From Palsa-504 sp963800415 (GTDB taxonomy: Bacteria > Actinomycetota > Actinomycetes > Streptosporangiales > Streptosporangiaceae): 64,000 nucleotides of DNA. The notes beneath the pieces were generated by a model that was not told where the DNA came from, ran no database searches, and saw only the letters and a program-made list of their open reading frames with translations. Shown here in pieces: positions 1-8,630 of the stretch. The translations under genes were made by a program, and so were the position numbers. Position 1 is the stretch's first letter; each line of letters opens with the position of its first letter. Location: the NCBI GenBank assembly GCA_963800415.1, contig CAWDBS010000036.1, forward strand, positions 1-64,000, written 5' to 3'.

Positions 1-1581
1 AACCGCCGCTGACCGACGCCCGCGGCGAGACGGGCGCCCGGCTGCGCCGTACCGCCACCGCGCAGGCGGCGGACCTGCTCGGCCGGCTGGTCAGCCAGAA
101 CGTCCAGACGCTGGCCTTCATCAGGTCCCGGCGCGGCGCGGAGGCGGTCGCGCTGGCCGCGCGCCGGTCGCTCGACGCCCACGGGCCCGCCGGGGCTGCC
201 GAGCCCGCCGGGGCCGCCGGGGCGAAGGTGGCGGCCTACCGCTCCGGCTACCTGCCCGAGGACCGGCGCCGGCTGGAGGCGGCGCTGTCCGACGGGCGCC
301 TGGTCGGGCTCGCCACCACCACCGCCCTGGAACTCGGGGTCAATATCACCGGCCTGGACGCGGTGCTGATCGCCGGGTGGCCGGGGACCTGGGCGTCGCT
401 GTGGCAGCAGGCCGGGCGGGCCGGGCGCAGCGGCCGGTCGGCGGCGGCGGTGCTGATCGCCCGCGACGACCCGCTGGACACCTACCTGGTGCGGCATCCG
501 GAGATCCTGCTGCGGCACCCGGTGGAGGCCACGGTGCTGGACCCGGACAACCCGTACGTGCTGGGGCCGCACCTGTGCGCGGCCGCCGCCGAACTGGCTC
601 TGACCGAACAGGACCTGGACATCTTCGGCCCGGCGGCCCGGGCGGTCGTGGACGACCTCACCCGGGCGGGGCGGCTGCGCCGCCGCCCGGCGGGCTGGTA
701 CAGCACCGCGCCGGCCCGCGGGCGCGGCGGCCGGCCTGCACGGTGTCAGCTTGCGGGGCGCCGGCCTGGCGCCGGTCCGGGTGGTGGAGGAGGCGACCGG
801 CCGGCTGGTCGGCACGGTGGACGAGCCCTCGGCGCACCTGATCGTGCACGAGGGGGCCATCTATGTGCACCAGGGCGACAGCTACCTGGTGGGGACGCTG
901 GACCTGGATGACCGCGTGGCCCTGGTGGAGCCGTGCGAGCCCGGTTACACCACCACCGCCCGGGACGTGACCGAGGTCGAGGTGCGAGGCGAGCTGCGGC
1001 GGATGACCTGGGGCCGGGCCGAGGTCCGGTTCGGCGACGTCCAGGTGACCCGGCAGGTGGTCAGCTTCACCAGGCGCCGCGCCGACACCGGCGCCGCGCT
1101 CGGCGAGACCCCGCTCGACCTGCCGCCCCGCCACCTGCAGACCCGGGCGGTGTGGTGGACCGTATCCGACGGCCAGGCCGACGCGCTCACCGCCGCGGGA
1201 ATCGACCTGGGCGGCGCGGCGCACGCGGTCGAGCACGCCGCGATCGGCCTGCTGCCGCTGTTCGCCACGTGCGACCGCTGGGACATCGGCGGGGTCTCCG
1301 CCGCCCGGCACCCGGCGACCGGCTTGCTGACCGTCTTCGTCTACGACGGGCACGACGGCGGTGCCGGGTTCGCCGAGCGCGGCTTCGGCGCCGCCGCGGA
1401 CTGGCTCCGCGCGACCAGGCAGGCCATCGCCAGCTGCGACTGCGAGGCCGGCTGCCCCTCGTGCGTACAGTCACCCAAATGCGGCAACGCCAACCACCCG
1501 CTGTCCAAGCGGGGAGCGGTCACCCTGCTCGATACCATGCTGGCCGGCGTCCCGGCCGGTGCCGGGGCCGACGCCGACTGA
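1..1581 (+). pseudogene. DEAD/DEAH helicase with C-terminal DUF1998 (MrfA/SftH-like), 5' partial, one frameshift
   Basis: The open frame enters from the left edge. It encodes the second RecA-like helicase domain: motif V region ATTTALELGVN and motif VI QQAGRAGRSG (about 330-440). A winged-helix-like region follows, then the DUF1998 module ending in a four-cysteine cluster (CDCEAGCPSC then KCGN, about 1436-1490) typical of Zn-binding MrfA/SftH-type superfamily 2 helicases. Known relatives are a Bacillus DNA-repair helicase and a mycobacterial helicase. The reading frame changes near 715-730: the upstream frame reads into low-complexity GRGGRPA, while the frame continuing to 1581 reads AAGLHGVSLRGAG, the expected sequence. 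A one-base error or mutation in a GC tract explains this. Family call is confident; whether the gene is truly broken is open. Confidence 0.85.
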
Positions 1582-1629
1582 GCGCGCTGTCCGGCTACGT
1601 GCTGGTGCGGCCGCTTCCTCCGGCACTCT

Positions 1630-1669
1630 TTCCAGGGCTTAGCCGCGGGTTCCAGGGCTTAGCCGCGGG
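1630..1669. repeat. 20-bp perfect tandem direct repeat (2 copies)
   Basis: TTCCAGGGCTTAGCCGCGGG occurs twice back to back, 48 bp after the helicase stop codon. It lies in noncoding sequence and has no recognised function. Confidence 0.8.
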
Positions 1670-1773
1670 CGAGGGCGGTAAGGAACGCTCCACAGGCACA
1701 GAGGCAACGGGAGTATCAGAAGCCCCACATCTGCACAGACGGCTCTCTCGTCACAAGGCGGAGAAAAGGAGGC

Positions 1774-1802
1774 GGGCGCCGCCGGGGGGGAGAGCGGCGC
1801 CC
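1774..1802 (+). terminator. GC-rich hairpin downstream of helicase
   Basis: GGGCGCCGC and GCGGCGCCC form a perfect 9-bp stem around an 11-nt G-rich loop. It lies about 190 bp after the helicase stop and has no following T-tract, which is usual for actinobacterial terminators. The role is inferred from position. Confidence 0.45.
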
Positions 1803-2841
1803 GCGCGTACGGTCCGGCCCTGGGGGGGAGGCCGGCTCCGTCCTATCCATAAGCTTATCTGCAAAGTGCCCCCGTAGCCACCACCAGTATCGGTTTCGCG
1901 ACCACCAGTGGCGTGTCCGCAACAGGTACCCGTTGCAGCGTCAGCCCTATCGATTACAACATATGCCGATGGATCTTGGTAGGTCTACGGCGATATTGCG
2001 ACCCGAAGGCAGGCTCCGCCCTTACTGGCTTATCACCTGGTAAGACCTCGGCGAGCCGGCGTCGATCTGGGCCTGGCATCGGACGATCTGGGCCGTGCAT
2101 CGGACACTGTCCGCAAAGAACGGCGATAACCACCCCCGCCCGCTGGGCAGCCGTAAAACGGTCGGCAGTTGGCTGCAGACAGCGCAGGGCCGGTCCTGCG
2201 AGTCACTCGTTAACGGCATGTGATCGTGCGAACTGATTAAGATCACGAATTGGTCACGCATGAGGGCTTTGCAGGCCGGCGTTTTCGTCGTAGAAAGGTG
2301 CTACGGACGTTGAAGCGTCCGGGCACGGCAGCCGGGTACCCACGCGCGACCAGCCGCGGGAGGCGTGTCAGACCAGGTCAGGTCCTTAGCGGCCAGCCTG
2401 GCTGACGGAAAAGGTGCACGCTTGGTAGCCAGGCCTGACGTGGGTTTTGCGGCGGCGCCCCGGCCAGGGGCGCCGCTCACTATTGGCGCCCGCGGCAAGC
2501 GCCTGAGGTTCCTGCTGCTGCGCTTCTTCAGGGCTAACCCGGCCTTCTGGGCCCCGCAATCGAGACGTTATAACCCGGCGTATCATCACACATCGGTGAA
2601 AATGCCGCGTGTCCCCCACGGCGTCAGTACGGACCGGGCGTTCCAGATCGGCCGCCCGCCCGGTATGCTCGCCGCCGCGGCGGCGGCGCCTGAAACGCCG
2701 TACCGGCCCGGGGTGCTGCCATGATGACGATCACAACGCTAGCCTTGGACTTTGCCGAACATGAGCTAGCCCCGAGGAGCAACCGGACGCGGGCGCTCTT
2801 AACCGTGCGGGAGCGCGGATAGTGGTCCGCATACGAGGGAG
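1803..2841. other. Gene-poor interval between helicase and holin-like gene
   Basis: No ORF here has recognisable protein features; the ones present read as arginine/proline-rich shadows. The interval holds one strong hairpin at 2452-2476 (10-bp perfect stem GCGGCGCCCC, 5-nt loop). In M. tuberculosis the space between the corresponding helicase and the Rv3669-like gene holds a Flp-pilus (tad) gene cluster. Nothing like that is visible here. Confidence 0.5.
2452..2476. terminator. Perfect 10-bp stem-loop in intergenic region
   Basis: GCGGCGCCCC, loop GGCCA, GGGGCGCCGC. This is a very stable hairpin outside any recognised gene. It could be a terminator or part of an untranslated RNA. Confidence 0.4.
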
Positions 2842-3306
2842 ATGGACTCGATGGTCCGCAGCGAAACGCCGGAATCCGCCGGCGGTGATCAGTCACTTGG
2901 GGATCTCGTCGCCCTGGCCGCCAAGGACGTATCCCAGCTGATCAGGTTCGAGATCGACCTGGCCAAGACCGAGCTGAAGGGCGACGCGCGGCGGGTCGGC
3001 GTGGCGGCCGCCGCGGTCGGCATGGCCGCCTTCGTCGGCTGCCTGGTGCTCGTCCTGCTCAGCTTCGCTTTCGCGTACGGCCTGATCACGCTCGGCATCT
3101 GGGACTGGGCGGCCTTCCTCATCGTCGCGGGTACCTACGTGCTGGTGGCCGCGCTGGTGGTCGGGATCTCCCTGATGAGGGTGCGTAAGCTGTCCGGGCT
3201 GCGCAAGACGCGCAAGACCGTGTCCGAGGGGCTCGGGATGCTGCGACCAGAGGTCGAGCCCCCGGACGGCCAGCGCCCGGAAATCGCCGCGCGCAAGACC
3301 AGCTGA
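2842..3306 (+). CDS. Phage-holin-family membrane protein (Phage_holin_3_6 / DUF1469, Rv3669-like)
   Basis: The 154-aa product has a charged amphipathic N-terminus (residues 15-50, LVALAAKDVSQLIRFEIDLA, typical of this family). Two close transmembrane segments follow (about 55-85 and 92-112), then a basic cytoplasmic tail. Despite the family name these are mostly small actinobacterial membrane proteins of unknown role, not phage lysis proteins. ATG codons occur at 2842 and 2851. GAGGGA at 2835-2840 suits 2851 better (10 nt) than 2842. The stop is followed almost at once by the alpha/beta hydrolase, and the pair matches the Rv3669-Rv3670 order of M. tuberculosis. Confidence 0.8.
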   Translation: MDSMVRSETPESAGGDQSLGDLVALAAKDVSQLIRFEIDLAKTELKGDARRVGVAAAAVGMAAFVGCLVLVLLSFAFAYGLITLGIWDWAAFLIVAGTYVLVAALVVGISLMRVRKLSGLRKTRKTVSEGLGMLRPEVEPPDGQRPEIAARKTS

Positions 3307-3316
3307 GGTGACCTCG

Positions 3317-4240
3317 ATGGCCGGCGGCGCCGAGGCCGCGATCCAGATCGGCGGCCCATGGCAGCACCGGTCCGTGAGCGCGAATGGCACCAGGTTCCAC
3401 GTCGCCGAGGCCGGCGACGGGCCGCTGGTGCTGCTGCTGCACGGGTTCCCCGAGTTCTGGTGGACCTGGCGCCACCAGCTGGCCGTGCTGCCGGAGGCGG
3501 GCTTCCGCGCGGTCGCGGTGGACCTGCGCGGCTACGGGGGCAGCGACAAGCCGCCCCGCGGTTACGATCTGGTCACCGCCGCTGCCGACGCGGGCGGGCT
3601 GGTCCGGGCCATGGGTGAGGCGAACGCGATCGTGGTCGGCCACGGCCTGGGCGGGTTGATCGCCTGGACGCTGGCCGCGTACTACCCCAAGGTGGTCCGG
3701 CGGCTGGCCGTCATCTCGATGGGGCACCCGCTGCGGATGCGCGCCTCGGTGTTCACCGACCCGCTCGGCCAGGGCCGGCGCAGCCGCTACGCGCTCGGAT
3801 TCCAGCTGCCCATCCTGCCCGAGCGCCACCTGCTGCGAGATGACGCGGTCCAGGTGGGCCGGCTGCTGGAGAAATGGTCCGCGCCCGGCTGGCCCGACCC
3901 GGAGACCGGTCAGATCTACGCGCGGGCCATGCGGATCCCCTCGGTGGCGCACTCCGCGCTGGAATATCACCGCTGGCTCGCCCGCAGCGGTGTCCGGCCT
4001 GACGGCCTGCGCTTCGCCCGGCACATGCGGGCCGCGATCCAGGCCCCGACCCTGCACCTGCACGGCGCCCTGGACAGCTGCGTGCTGCCGCAGACCGCAC
4101 GGGGCGCCGGGCGCTACGTCGACGGCCCGTACCGGTGGCGCGTGATCGATGGCGCCGGCCACTTCCCGCACGAGGAACGCCCGGAGGTGCTGGACACCGA
4201 GCTGCTCGGCTGGCTGGCCGATCCGGAACCCGAACGTTGA
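3317..4240 (+). CDS. EphE-like alpha/beta hydrolase with altered nucleophile
   Basis: This is an epoxide-hydrolase-type alpha/beta hydrolase: oxyanion-hole motif HGFPEFWW, DLRGYGGSDKP, a cap domain, the late acid in HGALDSC and the catalytic His in GAGHFPHEE. The nucleophile elbow reads VGHGLGG. Epoxide hydrolases have Asp (GHDWG) and esterases Ser at the third position of G-x-Nuc-x-G; here it is Gly. The protein is therefore probably not a classical hydrolase. ATG at 3317 has GAGGTG 6 nt upstream and is preferred over GTG at 3308. It lies directly after the holin-like gene, and its stop overlaps the TTG start of the next gene. Context matches Rv3670 (ephE) beside marP. Confidence 0.8.
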   Translation: MAGGAEAAIQIGGPWQHRSVSANGTRFHVAEAGDGPLVLLLHGFPEFWWTWRHQLAVLPEAGFRAVAVDLRGYGGSDKPPRGYDLVTAAADAGGLVRAMGEANAIVVGHGLGGLIAWTLAAYYPKVVRRLAVISMGHPLRMRASVFTDPLGQGRRSRYALGFQLPILPERHLLRDDAVQVGRLLEKWSAPGWPDPETGQIYARAMRIPSVAHSALEYHRWLARSGVRPDGLRFARHMRAAIQAPTLHLHGALDSCVLPQTARGAGRYVDGPYRWRVIDGAGHFPHEERPEVLDTELLGWLADPEPER

Positions 4241-4839
4241 CGCGGGACCGCGATCCGGTCGGCCGCCCCAGGAACGCGCGTCCCCGCGACGCCCTGGGAC
4301 GCCCGCTGGACCGGGGTGAGGCCGGCGCTGAAGCGGAGGCCGGCCAGGCCAGGATCCCCGACGACCTGGTGATCACCGGCCCCGACGCGGCCGCCCTCGC
4401 CGACCAGCTGCTCCGCGACGGACGCCCGTTCCACGCGCACGAGGTCCTCGAGGCGGCCTGGAAGTCGGCCGGGCCGGACGAGCGCGACCTGTGGCAGGGC
4501 CTGGCCCAGATCGCGGTCGGGCTGACCCACGCCCGCCGCGGCAACGCCAGCGGCGCGGTCACCCTGCTCCGCCGGGGCGCCCAGCGCGTCCGCGCCTACC
4601 AGCATCCCGCCGGGCCCCGCCCGTACGGCATGGACGTCCCGGCCGTGCTGGCCGCCGCGGACGACCTGGCCACCCGGATCGAGCAGCACGGCCTCGACGG
4701 CATCCCGCCTGCCGCCCTGGCGCCCGGCCTGCTGGCGTCCGGCCTCCTGGCGCAACGGGGAGAACCCGACCGGACCGAAGACGATTTATCCGGGAGGATT
4801 GGGGCTACCGGGAGGATTCGGTACCCCGGGGAGTACTAA
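4237..4839 (+). CDS. DUF309 family protein
   Basis: The 200-aa product contains the DUF309 core: FHAHEVLEAAWK (about residues 66-77), LWQGLAQIAVGLTHARRGN, then a helical region with LLRRGAQRVRAY. Function of the family is unknown; the conserved His/Glu pattern suggests a small helical metal- or ligand-binding fold. The TTG start at 4237 overlaps the preceding TGA (TTGA). It gives the N-terminus TRDRDPVGRPRNARPRDALG, which looks native for actinobacterial members, so longer in-frame starts were rejected. The last 17 codons run into the inverted-repeat region at 4787-4869. Confidence 0.75.
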   Translation: MTRDRDPVGRPRNARPRDALGRPLDRGEAGAEAEAGQARIPDDLVITGPDAAALADQLLRDGRPFHAHEVLEAAWKSAGPDERDLWQGLAQIAVGLTHARRGNASGAVTLLRRGAQRVRAYQHPAGPRPYGMDVPAVLAAADDLATRIEQHGLDGIPPAALAPGLLASGLLAQRGEPDRTEDDLSGRIGATGRIRYPGEY

Positions 4840-4869
4840 ATCCTCCCGGTAAGCCATATCCTCCCGGTT
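4787..4869. terminator. Multi-copy inverted repeat at convergent gene ends (bidirectional terminator candidate)
   Basis: CCGGGAGGATT occurs twice (near 4790-4800 and 4808-4818). Its reverse complement AATCCTCCCGG/ATCCTCCCGG also occurs twice (4839-4849 and 4858-4868). Any forward copy can pair with any reverse copy. The array overlaps the DUF309 stop codon and lies between convergent DUF309 and marP genes. Confidence 0.55.
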
Positions 4870-4892
4870 GTTTTCGGGCGGGCGAGCGCGGG

Positions 4893-4950
4893 GCGGGGTG
4901 CAGGAAGGGGAGCGCCGGGGAAGCGGGGTGCGGGAAGCGGAGCGCCGGGG
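4893..4950. repeat. Imperfect 30-bp-period tandem repeat downstream of marP
   Basis: Two 28-bp copies (4893-4920 and 4923-4950) beginning GCGGGGTGC and ending AGCGCCGGGG, with two mismatches. The second copy ends 4 bp before the marP stop. Confidence 0.65.
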
Positions 4951-4954
4951 GGTG

Positions 4955-6151
4955 TTAGTCGCACTCCATGGTGGAGACGGCGGTCGTGGACCGCGCGCCG
5001 GCCCGGGCGCCGTCGGAGACCTGGTTGGCGGTGAGCGCGAAGCCGGTGTCGGAGACGCCAACCGCGGCGGCGAACACGACACCGTTGACGGTGCCGCTGG
5101 GTGACAGCAGCGGGCCGCCGGAGTTGCCCGACTCGACCACGGCGCGGATCTCGTAGATCTGGCGGGTCACCGTGCTGGTCTGGTAGATGTTCGGGCCCTG
5201 CGCGTTCTGGATGCCGCCGATCCTGGCCGGCACGGTGTGCAGGGTTTGCGCGTCCAGCGGGAAGCCGGCCACCACGGCGTTGTCGCCGGGGTTGGCCGGC
5301 CCGGAGAACCGGAGCGGGGTGAGGTGGAGCCCGGGCACGTACAGCACGGCCACGTCAACCTGCGGGTCGTAGTAGACCACGGTGGCCGGCAGTATCCGGC
5401 CGCCGACGGTGGTGACCGTCTGGTGCTGCGTCACCCCGGCCACCACGTGCGCGTTGGTCATGATGTGGTCCGGTGAGATGACGAAGCCGGAACCCTCGAT
5501 GGAGCGCTGGCAGCTCGGCGCCACCCCCTGCACCCTGACCACGCGGCCTTCGGCCCGCTGGACGCCCGGGCTGGTGAGCACGCCGGGGTCGGGGGCCGGG
5601 ATGGAGAGAATCCGCTCGGCGCCGATCCCGCTGAACACCTGGGCGTAGGTGCTGTTGCTGGCCAGCAGCCGGCGGAAGTCGGAGAACATGGTCTTCGCGG
5701 GCGAGGGCATGAACTTGTCCAGCGTCTGCAGCGCCACCGAGTTATTCACCTGCTGGTCGACCACCGGGAACGGGGATCCGTTCAGCACCGATCCGACCAC
5801 CCAGGCGATCAGCAGCACCGAGACCATGCTGACGACGGCTCCGCCCACCGAGTCCAGGACCGTCGCCGAGCGCCAGGTCACCGTGGACCGCATGGCCGCG
5901 CCGATGGAGGAGGCGATGAACTGCCCGAGGACGGCGAAGCTGACCAGCAGGACGACGGCGATGATGTCCTGCTGGGTCTGGCCGCCGACCAGGGCCCGGG
6001 AGATGCTCGGGCCGAACTCCGCGCCGAGCAGCGCGCCGCCGACGAAGCCGAAGAAGCTGAGCACGCCGACGATGAAACCCTGCCGGTACCCGGACACCGC
6101 GAACGCGGCCACAACCACGATCAAGATGAGGTCGAGCACATCACCGCGCAC
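4955..6151 (-). CDS. marP: MarP-like membrane-anchored serine protease (CvpA + trypsin-like domain)
   Basis: The 398-aa product has four N-terminal transmembrane helices in a colicin-V-production (CvpA) domain (residues 1-125). A periplasmic chymotrypsin-fold protease follows, with the triad visible as TNAHVVAG (His), VDVAVLYVP (Asp) and SGNSGGP (Ser). Cysteines in APSCQRS and in the extreme C-terminal MECD match the disulfide that stabilises active M. tuberculosis MarP (Rv3671c), a protease needed for acid and oxidative stress survival. Start is GTG at 6151. It is convergent with DUF309 and has the Nudix and nth genes upstream, as in Mycobacterium. Confidence 0.9.
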   Translation of the reverse strand: MRGDVLDLILIVVVAAFAVSGYRQGFIVGVLSFFGFVGGALLGAEFGPSISRALVGGQTQQDIIAVVLLVSFAVLGQFIASSIGAAMRSTVTWRSATVLDSVGGAVVSMVSVLLIAWVVGSVLNGSPFPVVDQQVNNSVALQTLDKFMPSPAKTMFSDFRRLLASNSTYAQVFSGIGAERILSIPAPDPGVLTSPGVQRAEGRVVRVQGVAPSCQRSIEGSGFVISPDHIMTNAHVVAGVTQHQTVTTVGGRILPATVVYYDPQVDVAVLYVPGLHLTPLRFSGPANPGDNAVVAGFPLDAQTLHTVPARIGGIQNAQGPNIYQTSTVTRQIYEIRAVVESGNSGGPLLSPSGTVNGVVFAAAVGVSDTGFALTANQVSDGARAGARSTTAVSTMECD

Positions 6152-6200
6152 GACGTCGAGCGTATAGCGTTTTCGCCGTTGTCAAGTCCGCCGGCGAATA

Positions 6201-6923
6201 TCACAAGTCCGCGACGACGGAGGCATCCCAGGGCTTTTCCCAGCCGCCGAGGGCGAGCAGGCGGTCCACCAGCACGGCGGTAAACCCCCAGATGAGCATG
6301 CCGCGGACCCGGAACGCGGGGGTGGTCCGCCCGTCGCGCACGCGCACCATCAGGCGGGCGGCGGGATCGGCCAGCTCGGCGACGCTGACCCGCTCCACCG
6401 CGGCCACCTCGCCCGCGCTGACCGGCGCGACCGCGGACGGCCGCCGCCACCAGGCCAGGACCGGGACGACCCGGAAACCCGTCCGGGGAATGAACACCTC
6501 GGGCAACGTGCCGACCACGTCGACGCCGCGCGGGTCGAGGCCGACCTCCTCGGCCGCCTCGCGCAGCGCGGCCCCGACCGGTCCGCCGTCCCCGGCGTCG
6601 ATGGTCCCGCCGGGGAAGGCCGGCTGGCCGGCGTGCAGCCGCAGGCCCGCGCTGCGCTGGATCAGCAGCAGGTCCGGGCCGCCCGGGCCGTCGCCGAACA
6701 GGACGAGCACCGCCGATGCCCGGCCGCCGGCCGGGGGCGGCAGGAGCTGCGGGTGTATCTCCATCGTCTCGGCCACGGCGGCCAGCTCGCGCAGCCAGGC
6801 CGGGACGGCCCCGCCTGGGGCCGCCGGGGCGGGCCCGCCTGGGCCGGCTCGCGGCCCGGGGTCACGAGAACGGGCCGGACTTGACGAGCTTGGCGGCCAC
6901 CTTCGGGTCGGTGGGACCCTCAC
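6201..6923 (-). CDS. CoA-type Nudix hydrolase (NudL/Rv3672c-like)
   Basis: The signature preceding the Nudix box, LRLHAGQPAFPGG (Leu-Arg-x-His-x-Gly-Gln...Phe-Pro-Gly-Gly), marks the CoA pyrophosphatase group. The box continues with ALREAAEEVGLD, which carries the metal-binding glutamates. The protein probably hydrolyses CoA or CoA esters to phosphopantetheine and adenosine 3',5'-bisphosphate. The longest frame starts at GTG 6923 and would overlap nth by 62 bp. The first 40 residues are low-complexity Pro/Ser/Gly, so the true start may lie downstream. Order nth-Nudix-marP is conserved with M. tuberculosis, but the thioredoxin-like gene (Rv3673c) between nth and Nudix is absent. Confidence 0.85.
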   Translation of the reverse strand: MRVPPTRRWPPSSSSPARSRDPGPRAGPGGPAPAAPGGAVPAWLRELAAVAETMEIHPQLLPPPAGGRASAVLVLFGDGPGGPDLLLIQRSAGLRLHAGQPAFPGGTIDAGDGGPVGAALREAAEEVGLDPRGVDVVGTLPEVFIPRTGFRVVPVLAWWRRPSAVAPVSAGEVAAVERVSVAELADPAARLMVRVRDGRTTPAFRVRGMLIWGFTAVLVDRLLALGGWEKPWDASVVADL

Positions 6924-7569
6924 CGTAGGAGGGGCAGAGCCGGGCCAGGGCGCACGCGCCGCAGGCGGGGCGGCGGGAATGGCAGACCCGCCGGCCGTGC
7001 CAGATCAGCCGGTGCGACAGGATCGTCCAGTCCTTGCGCGGGATGAGCGTGGCCACCTCGGCCTCGACCTTCTCCGGCTCCAGGCTCCTGGTCCAGCCGA
7101 ACCGCCTGGCCAGCCGCCCGAAATGCGTGTCCACGGTGATGCCCGGGATGCCGAAGGCGTTCCCGAGCACCACGTTCGCGGTCTTACGACCCACGCCAGG
7201 CAGGGTGACCAGGTCCTTCAGCCGCGGCGGCACCTCGCCGCCGAACCTGTCGCACAGCGCCTGCCCCAGCCCCATCAGGCTGCTCGCCTTGGCATGGTAG
7301 AAGCCGGTCGACTGGATGATCTTCTCCAGCTCCTCGCGGTCCGCCGCGGCGTAGTCGGCGGCCGTGGTGTACCGCGCGAACAGCGTCGGGGTGACCAGGT
7401 TCACCCGCTTGTCGGTGGTCTGCGCGGACAGGATCGTCGCGACGAGCAGCTCGAGCGGGGAGTTGAAGTCCAGTTCGCAGTGCGCGTCCGGATAGAGCAG
7501 GGCCAGCTCGCGGTTGATCCGGCGGGCGCGCCTGACCAGCGCGGTATGCGACGGGGGCTCGGCGGTCAC
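6862..7569 (-). CDS. nth: Endonuclease III (DNA glycosylase/AP lyase)
   Basis: The 235-aa product is the usual Nth length. The helix-hairpin-helix LPGVGRKTANVVLGNAFG carries the catalytic Lys; VDTHFGRLARRFG holds the catalytic Asp. The C-terminal iron-sulfur loop has the spacing C-x6-C-x2-C-x5-C (CHSRRPACGACALARLC) for a [4Fe-4S] cluster. It removes oxidised pyrimidines in base-excision repair. Start is GTG at 7569. The 3' end may overlap the Nudix gene. Confidence 0.93.
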   Translation of the reverse strand: MTAEPPSHTALVRRARRINRELALLYPDAHCELDFNSPLELLVATILSAQTTDKRVNLVTPTLFARYTTAADYAAADREELEKIIQSTGFYHAKASSLMGLGQALCDRFGGEVPPRLKDLVTLPGVGRKTANVVLGNAFGIPGITVDTHFGRLARRFGWTRSLEPEKVEAEVATLIPRKDWTILSHRLIWHGRRVCHSRRPACGACALARLCPSYGEGPTDPKVAAKLVKSGPFS

Positions 7570-7622
7570 CGTTCCAGCTTAGGGCCGCTACCCGGCTCCG
7601 TGGCCAGGTGAGCGGGGCAGGC

Positions 7623-8393
7623 TCATGTCTGGGCGTGTACGGCGCAGCTGGCCGGGTCGTAGCGGGCCGGGACGAGGCCGGCCAGCGGCCCGCCCAGCTG
7701 GTCGGCCGGGTCGACGTGGCGCCCCAGCACCACCACGGCGACATGGCGGGCGCCCGCCCGCTTGAGCGCCGCGGCCGCGGACTGGGCGCTGGCGCCCGAT
7801 ACCCAGGAGTCGTCAAGCAACAGCACGCTGGCTCCTGCCGCGGTCCGTTCGGCTGCAAACCGGTCCGCGTTCGGGTCCCGGCCCTGGCGGCCCGGCCGGA
7901 TGACCAGCCCCGTCACCGGCAGCCGCAGGTACGGGGCGGACAGCTCGAGCAGCGGGTGCGGTCCCGGGCGGCCGCCGCCGGCCGGCACCACGGCCAGCCG
8001 GGCGGGCGCGGGCATGCCCGCGTGCCGCCACACGCAGCCGCCGTGATCGTGCAGGAAGGCGAGCAGCAGGGCCAGCAGCGACGTCCGCGCGGCGGCGTCC
8101 GGGGCCCGCCAGGATTTGTAGCGGCACAGATCGGCGGCGAACGCGGTGCCTTTCAGCGCGTAGGAGACGGGCGCCACGGCGTCGGCGAGCAGGCCCCGGC
8201 CGAGCAGGTCGTGCTGAGCGCACTGGAAGCAGCGGGCGAACCCGGGGCGCGCCGGACCGCGGCAGACCGCGCAGATGCCCGGGCGGCCCGGCGGCTCGAG
8301 CGGGTACAGCTCCAGCGGGTACCGGGAGATCCGGCGCCGCACCATGGCCCAGGCATCACGGTCGCGCGCGTCGGGGGGCGTTGATCCGGACAT
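7623..8393 (-). CDS. ComF-like phosphoribosyltransferase-domain protein
   Basis: The 256-aa product has an N-terminal zinc-finger-like pair (CAVC about residue 41, CFQC about residue 55). A type I phosphoribosyltransferase domain follows, with the PRPP-binding loop VLLLDDSWVSGASAQSAAAA near the C-terminus. The layout is that of ComF/GntX family proteins, linked to DNA uptake and recombination in some bacteria; function in actinobacteria is unproven. ATG start at 8393. The Asp-Asp of the PRPP loop is intact, but the usual TG(A/S)T is SGAS. It lies 53 bp upstream of nth on the same strand. Confidence 0.7.
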   Translation of the reverse strand: MSGSTPPDARDRDAWAMVRRRISRYPLELYPLEPPGRPGICAVCRGPARPGFARCFQCAQHDLLGRGLLADAVAPVSYALKGTAFAADLCRYKSWRAPDAAARTSLLALLLAFLHDHGGCVWRHAGMPAPARLAVVPAGGGRPGPHPLLELSAPYLRLPVTGLVIRPGRQGRDPNADRFAAERTAAGASVLLLDDSWVSGASAQSAAAALKRAGARHVAVVVLGRHVDPADQLGGPLAGLVPARYDPASCAVHAQT

Positions 8394-8630
8394 GCGGCGA
8401 TGCTACGGAGGGGCACTGACAACGCCGTGCTGTGCCGCAACTCACCTGCGCCGCCCCGGCCTTCACCCTGGTCGCGATTGATGACGACACTGGGCAAATC
8501 TCGCTTTTAGCCCCGCCTGTCACCCGGTGATGCGGCAGAATGACCCTGCCAGGAAGGCGGCCGGGCACTAGCGCGGCATCTGCCCCCGCCTGATGCGACT
8601 GCCTGATGCGACTCATGGCAAGGATTCTGC

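Noticed and set aside
2365..2724. 119-codon plus-strand frame in the 1.26-kb gap
   Set aside because: No motif, no clear ribosome-binding site, and Ala/Pro/Arg composition like other chance frames.
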